From Rehmannia glutinosa (lineage: Eukaryota; Streptophyta; Magnoliopsida; Lamiales; Orobanchaceae): a stretch of DNA of 64,000 bases. Under the pieces are notes generated by a model. It did no database searches and had not been told where the DNA came from. It worked only from the letters and a program-made list of their open reading frames with translations. Shown here in pieces: positions 45,341 to 57,753 of this stretch. The stretch spans positions 54,753,950-54,817,949 of the forward strand of contig CM071928.1 of assembly GCA_016081115.2 (NCBI GenBank), given 5' to 3'. Position 1 is the stretch's first letter. The number at the start of each line of letters is the position of its first letter. The translations under genes were made by a program, and so were the position numbers.

Positions 45341-46636
45341 TGTACTTTTTAATCGCTCACCGCCGAGTATTTTACCTCATTTCGAGCTTGATTATGACAT
45401 AATGTATATTGAATGAGGTCTACGTTTGCATTTTGCACGTTTTTAAAACTTAGGGGCGAAAAATCGGATTTTTGGATCAAACTTCAGATTTTTCAAACAG
45501 AACCAAAACAGTGGGCTGCCAGGGCAGGGGCCGACCGGTCGCCCACCAGCTCGACCGGTCGCCCATGCCCTGGACCGGTCGCCCTGAACGATTTTTTTGG
45601 TTAAAAATGGTTATGTTTCCAGACTTAGCCATTTTGGCTTATTTTGTCCATTTTTCGTCCCCTTCGCCAATTGCACACAAATTTCACTCCAAATTTGTTT
45701 TATTGCATACATTTCATATCTTGGGTGTATTTAGGCTCGATTATCATCATCATTTCTCATATTCACCGATTAAATGGTAAGAATTCTACTTCTTTATCTC
45801 AATTTGGTTGAACCCTTGAGAACTTGGTTTAAATGTCTATTTCTTGATGCAAATTATATATGTTTGTGATGAGCTTATTGATTGTTGATGAATGATATTT
45901 ATTAAATTGCATTTGGTGATGAAAAACTTGGCTTGGTTTCATTTACAAGGGCTATATATATATTCTTCAATTTTTTACGCCCGCCAAGTGTTCGATAAAA
46001 TGTTTCAATGAAAAATTCATCACCTACATGATTCTCTTGCTTTTAAATGTCTTATATACTTATAGAGATCATGTTTTGCAAATCAAATGAGTTTTCATAA
46101 GCTTCTACAAGTCGTATGATCTACTTTTCCCTCCTATTTGGTTTATAAGCTTCAATGTTCAAATCGCTCGATACATCGGTTTAGTTGCGCACCTTGATAT
46201 GAATATATGATATGTTTATCGTGTTAACATTCTTTTTGATGATTCCAAAGGGGGAGAAACAGGCTATGAGCTCTTTAGCTCAAAGAAGCTAAGATAAGCT
46301 TAACGAAAAGAAGCTATAAGCTATGGCTTCATAAAGCCATAAGTTGTGGATCATATTTAGTCCACTTGGTGTTTTATGGCTGTGTATGTTTCTTGGTCCA
46401 TTGGTTGTAGTATGGACTTATATATGTTTCTAATTATTCATGATGTGTTTGTTGATAGGGGGAGCTTGTGCTTATTATTGAATATATTTATGTCCCTCAC
46501 TTGGTTGCTTATGTATTTTGGAAATTTTGGTTGCTTCCAAACGGTTAGATGTTTTTACCGGAAAATCATTTTTAAAATTGTCCTCCTAATTTTTCTACAA
46601 ATTGTTTTGGTTTGTAATCATCAAAAAGGGGGAGAT
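45341..46636. other. Copia-C 3' untranslated region
   Basis: About 1.3 kb without coding signal. It holds three CGACCGGTCGCCC-type units at 45530-45592, a polypurine-like CCAAAGGGGGAGAAAC at about 46247, and the proper polypurine tract AAAAAGGGGGAGAT just before the 3' LTR at 46637. Confidence 0.65.
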
Positions 46637-48110
46637 TGTTTGATACATGTTTTTATCTTAATTTTGATGATTTTACACCAAAACAATGTTTTTAGTTGTT
46701 GTCCAAATACTCCTAAATGGTTTCAATATTTTACGGAGTATTTTTTCAAGTTTTATTTCAGATAAAATTGGACAACACTTTTAATGATTTTATGTTTATA
46801 AGTTTTTACTTAAAAACAAGGTTCCTAAATGTTGTCTAAATACTCTCGATTGGTTTAAAATGTTTTTACAAAATTTTCGGAGTATTTCTTGGGTTTTATT
46901 TTCGACAAAAATTGGACAACATATCTATCTCGAGGTCAACCGGTCGCCCTATAGGGCAACCCGTACCTGAAGAGTACGTTGGAACAAAAAAATTGAGCCT
47001 AGAGTATAAAAGAACAGGTCGGCGGGCCGCATCAAGGCGTCGCCGGTCAGGTCGGCCGGTCGCCGCCAGTGCGGCCGACCGGTGCCTGCAAGTTTTGGTT
47101 GAAACAGAAACTCCCATTCTTCACTTCCTTGAGACATGGACCGATTGGGCAAAGGGGTGATCGGTCGAACCCCACGTCGACCGGTCGCCCTATGTAAAAA
47201 TGTTGTGTCATTTTTGAACTTCTATTCTGTGACGGCCGCCCTATCTTTTGATAGCAAAATCTGACTGTTTGACAGCAGACGACATTTTCTTAAAATGTGG
47301 GATTGATCTCTAACAGCTATATTCTTGATTTTAATTGTATTTTTCTATAGATTTTCAATCCCCAAGAGGAGCATATGCTTGATCAATCATCTCCTATAAA
47401 TAGAGGAAGTTTTGGAGCAACCAATACTACAATAGAGATACAACACAACAAGATACACTTCAAGCAAACACTTGTTCTTCATAGTTATTATTCTTGTTGT
47501 AATTTTGCCTAGCTTATCACTTTCACATCCTTGAGGTCTAGGCTATTCTTGATTACACTTTGCACTCATATTGTAATATTCATTATTGAGTTGTAATCTT
47601 GATTTTTGGTCATCATTCAACACAAGACATCCTTGTGAGTATTCTTGTGGTAAGAATACACTTGGGTGATCTAGGTGATAGGTGTTTCAAGAGTGTGGTG
47701 CTCTTGAGGTGTTGAAGAATTTGGTATTCTTCAAGATTGAAGATTGTGGTGATCTTCAAAGGTGCCGTTGAAGGAAGATTGTGGTAATCTTCAAAGGGAG
47801 ATTGTGGTAATCTCCAAAGGTGGTGTTGAAGAAGAGTGTGGTGCTCTTCAAGGTGTTGTAAGTTGAATTTGTTTTAATTTTGGTAATTAATAAAATTCTT
47901 TTTCTTTTTGAAATCCATCCCGGATATACTAGGGTGGTAGAGGATTAGGCCCTAGGTGGGTTGAACCTCTTTATATCGACGTGTGTTGTTTACATTCCGC
48001 ACTTTTATTATTGTCTTTGGGCATTCGGTTTGAAAAAGAGGGTAAAATCGAAAAGATGGAGATAATCTATTCACCCCCCCTCTAGATTATCGTAGCCGCT
48101 TGGACTTACA
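46637..48110 (+). repeat. Copia-C 3' LTR
   Basis: 1474 bp, collinear with the 5' LTR. The hairpin array is repeated at 47639-47849, with the first loop as TGTGGTA and the second-last stem perfect (GGAGAT/ATCTCC). The LTR carries the palindrome cluster at 46930-47240 and TATAAATAG at about 47395. Confidence 0.92.
47639..47849 (+). repeat. Array of seven hairpins, Copia-C 3' LTR copy
   Basis: All seven hairpins of the 5' LTR are kept: GTATTCT-TGTGGTA-AGAATAC (47639-47659), CAAGAG..CTCTTG (47688-47706), GAAGAAT-TTGGT-ATTCTTC (47714-47732), GAAGAT..ATCTTC (47739-47757 and 47774-47792), GGAGAT..ATCTCC (47797-47815), GAAGAG..CTCTTC (47831-47849). Differences from the other LTR fall mostly in loops or spacers. 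Confidence 0.85.
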
Positions 48111-48115
48111 GAGCT

Positions 48116-48944
48116 GACATTCTTCCTTGGACTCCAAGTAAAACAGCTGAAGGATGGAACCTTCATAAGTCAGACAAAATACACCAGAGATTTAATGAAG
48201 AAATTTAATATGGAAGAGAAGTCTTCTGTGAAAATACCAATAAATACATCAGTCAAAATGGATATGGATATAGATGGCAAGCCTGTGGATCAAACAAGAT
48301 ACAGAGCAATTATTGGATCATTGCTCTATCTCACAGCAAGCAGGCCAGACATCACCTTTGCGGTAGGTGTATGTGCAAGATTTCAATCTGCTCCAAAAGA
48401 AAGCCACATGATGCATGACCAAAAGAATCTTGAGATATTTGAAAGGAAGCCAAGAAGTTGGCTTATGGTATTCTAAGGAAGGTGGATTCAAGCTAATTGG
48501 TTACTCGGACTCGACTATCTTTGGATGTAGAGTTGATGAAAAAGCACCTCGTGTACATGTCAAATGCTTGAAATAGGCTAATTTCTGGTTTAGCAAGAAG
48601 CAAAATTCAATAGCCACCTCCACAAAGTGAAGCGAGAATACATAGTCATGGGCGGTGTTGCAGCACAAGACTTATGGATGAGACAAAGGTGAGAGACTAT
48701 GAAGTAGAAGAAAAGGAAATTCCAATTATGTGTGACAATACAAGTGCTATTGCAATTACTCGAGAATCGTGTCGCACTCAAGAACAAAGAACATTGATGT
48801 CAGATATCACTTCATAAGAGATCATGTAGAGAAGAAGGACATCACCTTGATGTCTCAACTGATAAGCAGTTAGCTGATATATTCACAAAACCATTATGTG
48901 AATCAAGATTTGAAGAACTCAAACATGAATTAGGGTTAATTTGA
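48116..48944 (+). pseudogene. Copia-B pol, 3' part (RT end, RNase H)
   Basis: Resumes exactly at LTFFLGLQVKQLKDGTFISQ after Copia-C. The frame is good through CARFQSAPKESH (about 48390) and then broken in the RNase H region. It ends with QLADIFTKPLCESRFEEL and a stop at 48942-48944, matching Copia-A. Confidence 0.85.
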
Positions 48945-49500
48945 ATCGACACTCGGAAGACTCAAAGAAAAGAGATGGAACATGAAAAGATGAAAAAGAT
49001 CTGAACTCCTGAATCAGCTAAGTGAATCAGTCGTATCGGAGAATCAGCTGCATCGAGTTAGCTGACAGCTGAGTGCCTATGTGCAAAAAGAGAAGAGTTA
49101 AATCAGCTAAGGAGTAAGCTGAAACATTTATGAGCAAAATGACAAAAACGCAGTCGTTTTTACTAAGCAGGAATGTTTTTAAGAATGATGTCAGCAAAAT
49201 TATGACGTGTACAGTCAAAAGTTGCACACCAAGCTTATGATTAGATATAAATGTTGCCGCATTAAATGCAAGAAATTAAATGTTAATCAGCGTGCAACAT
49301 CTGAGCCGTTGATCTTGATCAAATTTCAAAAACCACCCGCACGTCCTTTCATAACCCATACATATACCATTTCGTCCGATTTTCTCACTTTACCAAAACT
49401 GTTCATCTCTCTCAAGAGCAAAGAAAGCATTTTTACTCTCAAAACCCTACAAATCTTCAAAGCTTATTTTTCAAAGTTTCATTCGGTAAATCTTCGAGAA

Positions 49501-52500
49501 ATGGCATCTACGTACGACTTCGTCAAGTTGGGAAAACAAATCCACACGGGATCTACTGTGGATTTCTAGGGCATGATCAAACAAGGGTCAGACGAAACCC
49601 TTGTGAAGAAGATAGCAGAAAAGTTGGAGAAATCAGGACTGAAACCCTTTTTGTCGATGGAGTTTCAGATGACCTACGTGGAGGAGGTCACACAGTTCTA
49701 TGTGAACGCTGAAGTTCACAATGAGGGCATCAAGTCCTCTGTTCACGGGAAAGATTTCACCATTACTGCCAAGGATCTGGTAGAACACTGTTCGTTGCCG
49801 GAGGAAGGAGTGTCGGAGGTTTATGAAGCTAATGTTAGCCTGGCTGCTGCATGGCAGGAAGTAGCCAAACCCGACTTTTTGCCAAAGGTTGTCTACACAA
49901 ACGGTGATAAGAAGTCAGCCAAGGAGGACTACCACAAGTCGTTAGACATTGTTGCCAAATGCATAGTTATCAAGTTTGGAAGCTTTAATCGGTGTCAAAA
50001 TCAAGTTGATCGTGAATGGCTGCGATCATGGAGGAGAAAAAGGTGAACTGGTGCGAGTTTGTATATACAGACTACGCGCAGAATATTGGGAATAAATCCT
50101 TCAAGAAGGATGGTTCGTTTGGAGGATCTTTGGGATATGGCCTGGTGATTGGCGGATGACGGAGAAGTTAAGGAGTCCTCTTCGACATGGAAAGGCGTTC
50201 CATGTAAACAAGAAAATGTTCCGATCGAACCTTTCCGGAGCACGAGAAGAGAGCATACGCCAAGAGGGCGTCACGAGTGAGGGGGAATCGGTGGCCCCGA
50301 AGAAAAAACTGTCTCTTCCTCCCCCGGAAGAAGGTTGCCCCGCAGCCTACAAAGAAGATCATTGCCCGTGCGGCAAAGAAAGAAAAAGAAAACAAAAGAT
50401 GCACCTGCCCCTGCAGCCGCAGCGGAGAAGGAACCTCAAATACCTTCTCCGGTTATCAAGAAAGGAGGACTGACAAGCCTAGAAAGCCAGCTCCTCAGAA
50501 AAAGACAATAGCACCGGCCCCCGCCGCCCAGGACTCAGAGGAAACTGCATCCGAACCAGAAATTCCTCTAGTAAGGACCAAAAGGAGAAGACTTTTCAAG
50601 CGATCCGAGCTTGAGAAAACAGCTGAGTCTGCCACTCAACTGGAATAGATCGCGGAGACAACTGGAGAAGTAGAGTCTCCTGAAATTATTGATGAAACAG
50701 CCAAGTCTGCTGAAGCCGATCAACAGAGGCAAATTGAAGACACAGCTGTAGTCAGAACGGCTGAGACACAAGAAGTAGCCGAGAAAACAAACTCTCATGT
50801 TGACAGGGTTGTATCTCCCCCATGAAACAGACGCTGCTGAGGGTGTCGAGCACCAAAGTTTGCTACCTTCAATCCCTGAGAACGAGGGACAGCAAGGAGA
50901 TAATGATGAAGAAGATGATGACGTGATGATCCTATCCCCACCATATCCAGACATCCAAAATTGTCTGCGAGAATGGAAGAAGTGGAAGCTGAGTCGATCC
51001 ATGGAACAGTTCCAAAGACCGGAGTTTATTGAAGAAGAAGAAGAAGAACTGTTGAATTTTCTCGGATTGACCACTGTGGTCCAAGCACTGGATGAAGAAA
51101 ACTGCACAGATATCTTGCAGATCTTCAAAGACAAGGAGAAGCAGAGACTGGCAGAGGAAGCTGAAGCTCGTGAGAAAGCCAGTATCTGCCCTCTAACAGG
51201 AACCACTGATCATACTTATCCACACCTTGATATCTTTGTCAGTCGAGAGCGATGAGGATCGGGACCCCTGCTGCATCAAGAATTGGAGATGCAAAGAAGC
51301 CATGCGGGAATCCAGGATCCTAAATGAGCAACCTTGGTGATGGAAGGCCCTGGGGAATCTTCCAAATCATAGCTGGAGATTGATCCTATGGGAGTGGTGC
51401 AGCGAATTGCAACCGTTGTTGCTGCCACCACTTCCCCAGCTCACTCAGAAGAATGTGTTAAGGGAATTGGCGATGAAACTGGGAACCTAGGGACCCAAGT
51501 CGAGCCAACCCCTGATGAAGGTGTCTTACCACCGCCCCAATGGCTGAACACTCAAAGGGAAGCAGTGAGTCCGAGACGAGTGACCCTAATCCAAGTCACT
51601 CACCGGTGTGTGTGCGGTGGGGAAACTCCCTCCACTGCGCAAAGCAAAGATGGAGGATCTTTGAATCGACTCCACAACGAATCTTGGAGGCGAAGTGGAG
51701 AAAGAAAAACAAATGGATACACAGCAAGTTGTCACTGAAGAGGCTCAGACAGTTGAGTCTGTCTCAGCTAAAGTGCCAACTGCTTTGAAGGCCAATGACG
51801 CTGGCGATGCGGTAGAGAGGCACTGAGATGGAACCGCCCGGGAGTTAACACTACGAGCAATGAAAGTGCAATCCATGGAGTTGAGACTCCGGTGGATGCC
51901 ACCTCAAGACCCTAAAGGCGATTGAATGCAGCCGAAGGGATTGTCCAAGGCCTCGCTGCGGTTGAGATTGCGGGAGGTAATGAAGGCCAACGGGAGGTTG
52001 AGACTTCTCGGGGTAAAAGAGACGGAAGCACTGAGAACATCTCTCCTACTATCATTGATCCATCCGAAAAGGGGATAAGTGCTCTTCACGATTCCCAGAC
52101 AATCTGATGTAACCTTTCAGGATCCGAAGGTGAAGACGAAGCCGAGTCATCCCCATTGCCGATCCAAAAGACTAGGCCGAGGATGTTCTCCCAAGCACGA
52201 GTAAGTCCAACCTTAAGGCTACTCGCCAAACCTTTACTTTTGATGATGAGCCACCCATGCTAATCTCATCATCATCCGATGACATCTTACGGCCGAGGAC
52301 CGGTCAACTCACATGGAAAAACCGGTGAGACCGATGAAGGTGTTGTTGAGATAGTGAGCTCGGCCAGTGGGTCAATACCCCAATAGACCACAATTTGGCA
52401 CTGATCAATCGCGACACAGCTACCAAGTCTTGAGAGATCGACGAATCGGGCACATCATGGGCACGAGTTACCATTGAACATATTCCCCGTTGTCCGTGAT

Positions 52501-53650
52501 GATCCGTTCAAGAACCGTTCCTTTTTCTCTCGAGTGCCGATCTTCTTGAAGAAACCCACGGATCAACAACGTTTCCATAGACCGATCCGTCATTCCAACA
52601 AACACCATCGTCCTAGCAGATTTCGACTTTGACGTTGCTTGGCCGCCACCAGACAGGAGTGATAGCTGAGGTTCGAGAAGTTTTCAAGGCCATATTTGCG
52701 GAAATAGAGAATATGGAAAGGCACCAGGCCTCACTGGACATGAGACTGGATAACCGAGATGCCAATCTAACTGATGATTTGCGTGGAATAATTGTCAGGA
52801 TCCGGGAATGGTGGCAACAACAGCAGACAATGCGCGTGGAACAAGTTCGGTACTTTAGAACATTGTTCAATAAAATGCTAGTTTGGAGCGCTGATAATGC
52901 TGACATGAAAAGGAGGATGCATGAAAATATTGACAGAATGCATACCTCACATAACACAGAAATGGAGCTGCTGCGTGAATTTCACCGCAAAGAGCTTCTG
53001 CGCGTAGAGGAGAACATGGAGAAGAAATTCAGCCTCCTCTCGAAGTGAGCTGCAGAGGTGGGTGGCGGAGAATCGAAAGCCACTCGCTCTGAATTCCGTG
53101 CAGCATACTCCGCAGCAGATTCCAAGCATAACTCAGCTATCAGTCGCTTGGACTTCATGATTGTTGGCATGTTTCCAGGGGTTCCTCTCTCCTTTGATGA
53201 TGCCAAAAAGGGGGAAGAGGAATACCTAAAGACGTTAAAAGGATCTGAAGCTGAGAAGAAGAAGGACGCAGCTGTGAAGGAGAAGACAGATGAGTACAAT
53301 ACATGCCCAGAGGCAGAGGAAGAAGCAGTGGTGGAGGAAGAGGTTTCAGACCTAGACCTCTACCCAAAAATATTGAATACGTAGATCCAGGGAAGAAAGG
53401 AGGGATCTATTGGGCTGGACTTGATGCAATAGCCAACATACAAGTAGCCAAGAACAATGCTAAGTATGTGAACAGAATCGAAAAAGAAAATAGAAGACAA
53501 ACTCAGCTGTGGGAAGAAAGGCAAGAAAGAAAAAGAAGAGATGAAGTCGAGGAAAAGCATATGAGAAAAAAAAGCGGTGAAGAAGAGAAGAAAAGAAAAA
53601 GATCGAAGAAGACAGAGTCAAGAGGAAAGAAGGAGCGGCGAAGGAGATGA
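49501..53650 (+). pseudogene. Copia-B ORF2: second copy of the extra gene
   Basis: Homologous to Copia-A ORF2 along its whole length and better preserved at the N-terminus: MASTYDFVKLGKQIHTGSTV, an in-frame TAG at 49567, then a clean frame to 50046 with YVEEVTQFYVNAEVH and SVHGKDFTITAKDLVEH. Later clean blocks: the KRRRLFKRSELEK basic motif (about 50580), FIEEEEEELLNFLGLTTVVQ (about 51030), the coiled coil with LDMRLDNRDAN (about 52735), an RGRGRSSGGGRG RNA-binding-like stretch (about 53306), IEYVDPGKKGGIYWAG (about 53375) and a K/R-rich tail. Breaks cluster between 51.8 and 52.6 kb. Not recognised as any named protein. Confidence 0.7.
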
Positions 53651-53838
53651 AGTGTTCTTTGTCCACCCCTTCATGTATTTTACTATGTAAATGCATTTGC
53701 ATGTAAGTCTTCGTACATTGAATAAAATTGTATAATTTCTATACTTGCGTAGATATAGAATAGCATGATTACCTTAAGCTCTAATTAAGCTCGATACACT
53801 TTGTAAACAGTTGTGTAAAGAAGAAGAATGCTATGATC

Positions 53839-53844
53839 AATAAA
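53839..53844 (+). terminator. AATAAA poly(A) signal after Copia-B ORF2
   Basis: Same context as in Copia-A (ATGCTATGATCAATAAAA), about 190 bases after the ORF2 stop and about 110 before the 3' LTR. Confidence 0.5.
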
Positions 53845-53940
53845 AGATTGATTCTACGCATACATTCCGTGATTCTACATTGCATGACGTATCTTTGCTA
53901 TTTAATTCTTTGAATGCATGTTTTAAGTTTTGACATCATC

Positions 53941-53953
53941 AAAAGGGGGAAAT
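53941..53953 (+). promoter_or_regulatory. Copia-B polypurine tract
   Basis: AAAAGGGGGAAAT lies immediately upstream of TGTTGGGAAATT, the 3' LTR start. A second tract, AAAAAGGGGGAAGAGGA, lies inside ORF2 at about 53207. Confidence 0.85.
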
Positions 53954-55514
53954 TGTTGGGAAATTAATTTTTAGATTTTGATGAATGCCATGTAAAACTT
54001 AGAATAGAAAGTTGGCACCCCATTTTCCTGTAATTTGCATTGTAATAGATAGGGGTCGGGTCGAAAGTGAGTTAAGTCGACTATGCCTCGAACATGCAAG
54101 AAGTCAACCGGAGACTAGAAGGAAGACTTCGTTGTAAAGGCGGTGAGTGTAGCAAGGAAGAAAAGACAGAACTCGATGAAGGTGCGGTGAGATGACGGTG
54201 AGCAAAGTGTCATCAAGTCAACTCAAGATAGCCAAGTCTCAAGTTGATGTGACAGATGAGTCATCCAATAATTGGAAGTCTCGAAGTCATCGGGGGAAAT
54301 CAAGGAAATGCGGTCAAGTCGAGACAATGAAAGAGATCCGTTGCCATGTAAGTCAAGAAAATTACTTAAACAAGTAATACTCCCATCTTCGCCTTTCTTA
54401 AAGTGTGCTCAGTCCCAGAAACGTGCAAAAGGAATAAACCAATGGGAAGCACTGCACCTGTGTCAGAACTCTGAAAAGCTGAAGACTCATTCAATACGAG
54501 AAAATGTAAATTCCAAGGACTGCAACAAGACAGTTGGCCACAAGTGTCTTTTGAAAATTAACCTATCTCTTCAACGGGCAAATTTTCAAAAGAACACTAT
54601 AAGGCTGAGGAATCACTTTGAGAAAAGGTTACCTTGATTACCTGAGAAAACCATTACAAGCAAGAAAGCAATATCTGTAACCTGATATACTCTCAAGTCA
54701 ATTAAGCTCAATCCTCAAGCCTGCATTACGAAGGAAATCAATCCAACACTCACCTGTGAAGGAAAGACGACTTCAATCAGTTGAAGAGGAAACATTTGAA
54801 GAATCAAGGGGTCTACATTCCACAAAGGATTGTCGAAAGGTTCAAGGTTGAACCAGTTTCAAGTTTTTGGAGGGCTTCGTGATCAAATCCAAAAAGCTTG
54901 AGCAAGTGGGCTGTAGTAGCAAGGCAGCTACCATGTGAAGAAGCTGAGTCGTACGAGAAGCCAGTTGTGTGACCAAGGCATCTCCAGACTGAGTCCCAAA
55001 GGATCAAGTCAGCTTACATCTGGACTGATAACCACTTTGTACATTGATCAATACTTAGTGGATTCCTCCAGGAGTTGGAGAAGAGAGGAGTAGAAGAATT
55101 ACCCCATCTTCGAACCTCTATAAAATTTATTGTGTCACTTACATTTCAGCACTTTAATTACTGCATACTATTTTGATATCTGCTGATAAATTTGTTGTCC
55201 ATCTGATAATTAACAAAGTGTTATAATCAAGTATTAAAACAAACTTAAACCAAGATTCAAGGGTGTTAGGACTTCCGCTGAAAACATATCACAGTTGAGT
55301 TAAGTTTTAGTCAAAACAGCTGAGTTATTCTATCAACAGCTCAGTCGAGTCTGTTGAGTGGCTAACTCTGCTGATCAACTAACTTAGCTGTCCATCAAGG
55401 ACTTAGCTGTGAAGTATTAACTCTGAACGTCTTAAAAGGACTAAATCGGAAAGTTGGTAAGGTTTATTCAAACCCCCCTTCTAAACCTTACACTCACACC
55501 CCTTGGGACCTACA
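53954..55514 (+). repeat. Copia-B 3' LTR
   Basis: Starts TGTTGGGAAATTAATTTTTA and ends TTGGGACCTACA, and is the same family as Copia-A. Its first ~400 bases differ from Copia-A mainly where the latter has CAGCTGAG (here CGGTGAG). The promoter region has ACACTATAAGGCTGAGG (about 54594). Confidence 0.88.
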
Positions 55515-55574
55515 CAAAATAAAACATTTTAATTAAAGAGAAAAATTTATGCCGAGTTTCACAATTCCATAAGT

Positions 55575-56391
55575 TGTGAGCCCGGACTCGGAAAAGGGCA
55601 AGGTCAGTCTCTAATTTTTCTAAAAATTCTAAGGAATCATATTTTCTAGGTCTTGGGGTCAGATTTTTGAAAATTGCAGGTCAGTCCCAAATTTTCTCCC
55701 AATTTATTATTTTGACCTGATACTTTTAAAAATGGATATCTCATAAATCGGAAAAGGTTTTAATGAGATTCTAAGTCTAATAATTTCTTTGGGTCAGTAA
55801 GTATGTGGGTTAAAAATAGTTTCAAAAAATTTCTAGATTTAGTACCGATTTTCTGAAAAATTCTATTTTAACCCCTAAGGCAATTTTACTGTTAAGGGCT
55901 CGTTTCAAGTCTGTTTTTCGTGAAATTTGGACTAAAGATCCAGAATATTAGTTAAAATAATTTCATATAATATTTGGGACATTAGCTGTCCAAATTTTCG
56001 AAATTTTACAATTTATCCCCTTAAGGTTTGGAAAATTACATTTAAGTGTCTAAAATTCGTATATTTGCATTTGCTTGTCCCGGAGGTCCCAACTATTATT
56101 TTTCATTATTACTTTATTATTCCAGTAATTTTAGTCCAAATATTTGGATTTTTACAGTGGGATTTCACAGTTTTTGGTTTTGTCATTTTTGGCCCTATAT
56201 TTTGCCTTATTTACAAATGTGGCTCAAAACTCGATTTTTGTTCACAAGTCCTCAAGTACATAATATTAATATAACATAACAAAATATATTTTTTATATTC
56301 TCAGTTATTTTGAGCACATATATAACAAGAAAGCCTAATAATAACAAAAGTTATTTTCTTTATGCAAAATCACTTTTGGCTTAATTCTCAT

Positions 56392-56435
<44 letters not shown>

Positions 56436-57714
56436 TAAAATTATTCCAGAAACACAACTGAAAATTTTCCAGAATATATCATAAAATAAAATACATACAT
56501 TCATGCCAAAAAAACATATAAGCATACAAAAGGTATTTTTTTCTAAGTAAAATCACTTTTGACATAGGTGCACATACACATTCTTTTGGACGAACATTTC
56601 CAGAATAAAAATTGAATTTTTTCCAGAAATATAAACAATAAAAACACATAATTTTCATGCTATTTTATGAACAAAAATATCATGAGTTTCTGAAAAGTTC
56701 ACCCACATCTTTTAGTGCTTTTTGGTAGGAATGGTCTCAAGCTCTAGCTTTGCTAACTCCCTTAAGTCCTCTTCCTTCTTAGGACAACCCCTATATGGCG
56801 GTTTTAGGGTGTCAAAATTTGAAGAAAAATGGAAGAATAAAAGAAGGAATAACAAGAGTATTGTTGGGACAAAGCTTACCTTAACCTTAGTACTTCAAAA
56901 TCTTCAACTTCAAGCCTATGAGTCTTCCCAAAATCAGCCCCTCTTCTTCAATCCTACAAGTCAAAATTTCTTTAAGCTAAAGTAGTATAGTACTAAGCTT
57001 GGTTTTGAGAAGGAGTTGGGGAATTCCTTACCTTATGACACCAAATTTTCGGCCCTTTAGGTGTAGAGAAGGAGATGGTGTTGTGTTTTGGAGAGAGTTT
57101 TGTGTGCAAAATATAAGGCAAAAAAATGACAAGTCTTCTCCTTATTTCCCCTCCATATGGCCGCCCACTCCCCTAAATGTTTAGGCATGATTATTTTCTC
57201 TTGAGCTTGCAAAATTGAGTGGCTCAAGTCTTGGCATTGAAGGGGTGCATGGGGTTTGGGGTTGGCATGGCATGCTTAATGAGTATGTCTTGTGTTTAAT
57301 TCCGTGTCTCCTTCTTATCCCTTTGGCCGCCCACTACAATGCTTCCAATCCCATTTTTGTTTGTATTTTAGTGATATATTATTCCTCTTATCACATAATA
57401 ATACCTATTATCAAAGTCTTATATTTTATTCTTCCTTTATAAGTCAATTACCTTATCTCAATTCTAGTAATAAGTTATCTATTCTTATAGTTGGTTAATC
57501 ATCCAAATAACATAAGTCAAGTTGGTAATACATCATTTAGGGATAGTTAGAATTAGCAATTAGTAAGTTAGGGGGATAAAATAATATTAATATTTAGATA
57601 CTAAGAATATAAAAATTAAAACTATATTTTATTAATATCAATTTGTGATATTAGTCACAATGTACAATATCCATATTATTACAATTCGGCTAATTTAAAA
57701 TTTGGAGCCTCACA
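55575..57714 (-). repeat. Gypsy-2 3' LTR
   Basis: On the minus strand it begins TGTGAGGCTCCAAATT directly after the polypurine tract and ends CCGAGTCCGGGCTCACA, so the termini form the inverted pair TGTGAG..CTCACA (2140 bp). It includes a (CA)n(TA)n microsatellite at 56390-56436. There are no real ORFs. Bases 55515-55574 are flanking DNA between this LTR and Copia-B. Confidence 0.75.
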
Positions 57715-57727
57715 TTCTCCCCTCCTT
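57715..57727 (-). promoter_or_regulatory. Gypsy-2 polypurine tract
   Basis: The minus strand reads AAGGAGGGGAGAA immediately before the LTR start TGTGAGG. It follows the chromodomain stop by about 27 bases. Confidence 0.8.
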
Positions 57728-57753
57728 AAGAGAATTTGGTCCCTAAATTCCTC

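Larger units (their letters stand above)
40524..48110 (+). mobile_element. Copia-C: degenerate Copia element, 7.6 kb, nested in Copia-B pol
   Basis: LTRs at 40524-41958 and 46637-48110, both TGTTTGATACATG ... TTGGACTTACA, with target duplication GAGCT (40519-40523 and 48111-48115). It has a tRNA-Met primer-binding site, gag with an intact CCHC motif, and only scraps of integrase, RT and RNase H. Relatedness of RT scraps (MSMMGELNLLLGLQI) suggests the same SIRE lineage. It must have used proteins from another copy if it moved in this form, or it decayed afterwards. Confidence 0.92.
35590..55514 (+). mobile_element. Copia-B: second SIRE-lineage Copia element with ORF2, 5'-eroded
   Basis: It has the same gene order as Copia-A (gag, pol, ORF2, 3' LTR), but the 5' LTR is reduced to a fragment (35590-36268) joined directly to mid-gag. 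Copia-C is inserted at 40524-48110 with duplication GAGCT. Without Copia-C about 12.3 kb remain. It lacks the solo LTR that interrupts Copia-A, confirming that the latter is a later insertion. Its reading frames are heavily broken in patches. Confidence 0.88.

Noticed and set aside
56722..57442. Small ORFs in the Gypsy-2 LTR that could suggest a short gene
   Set aside because: They are antisense to the element, inside its LTR, and lack motifs or splice signals.
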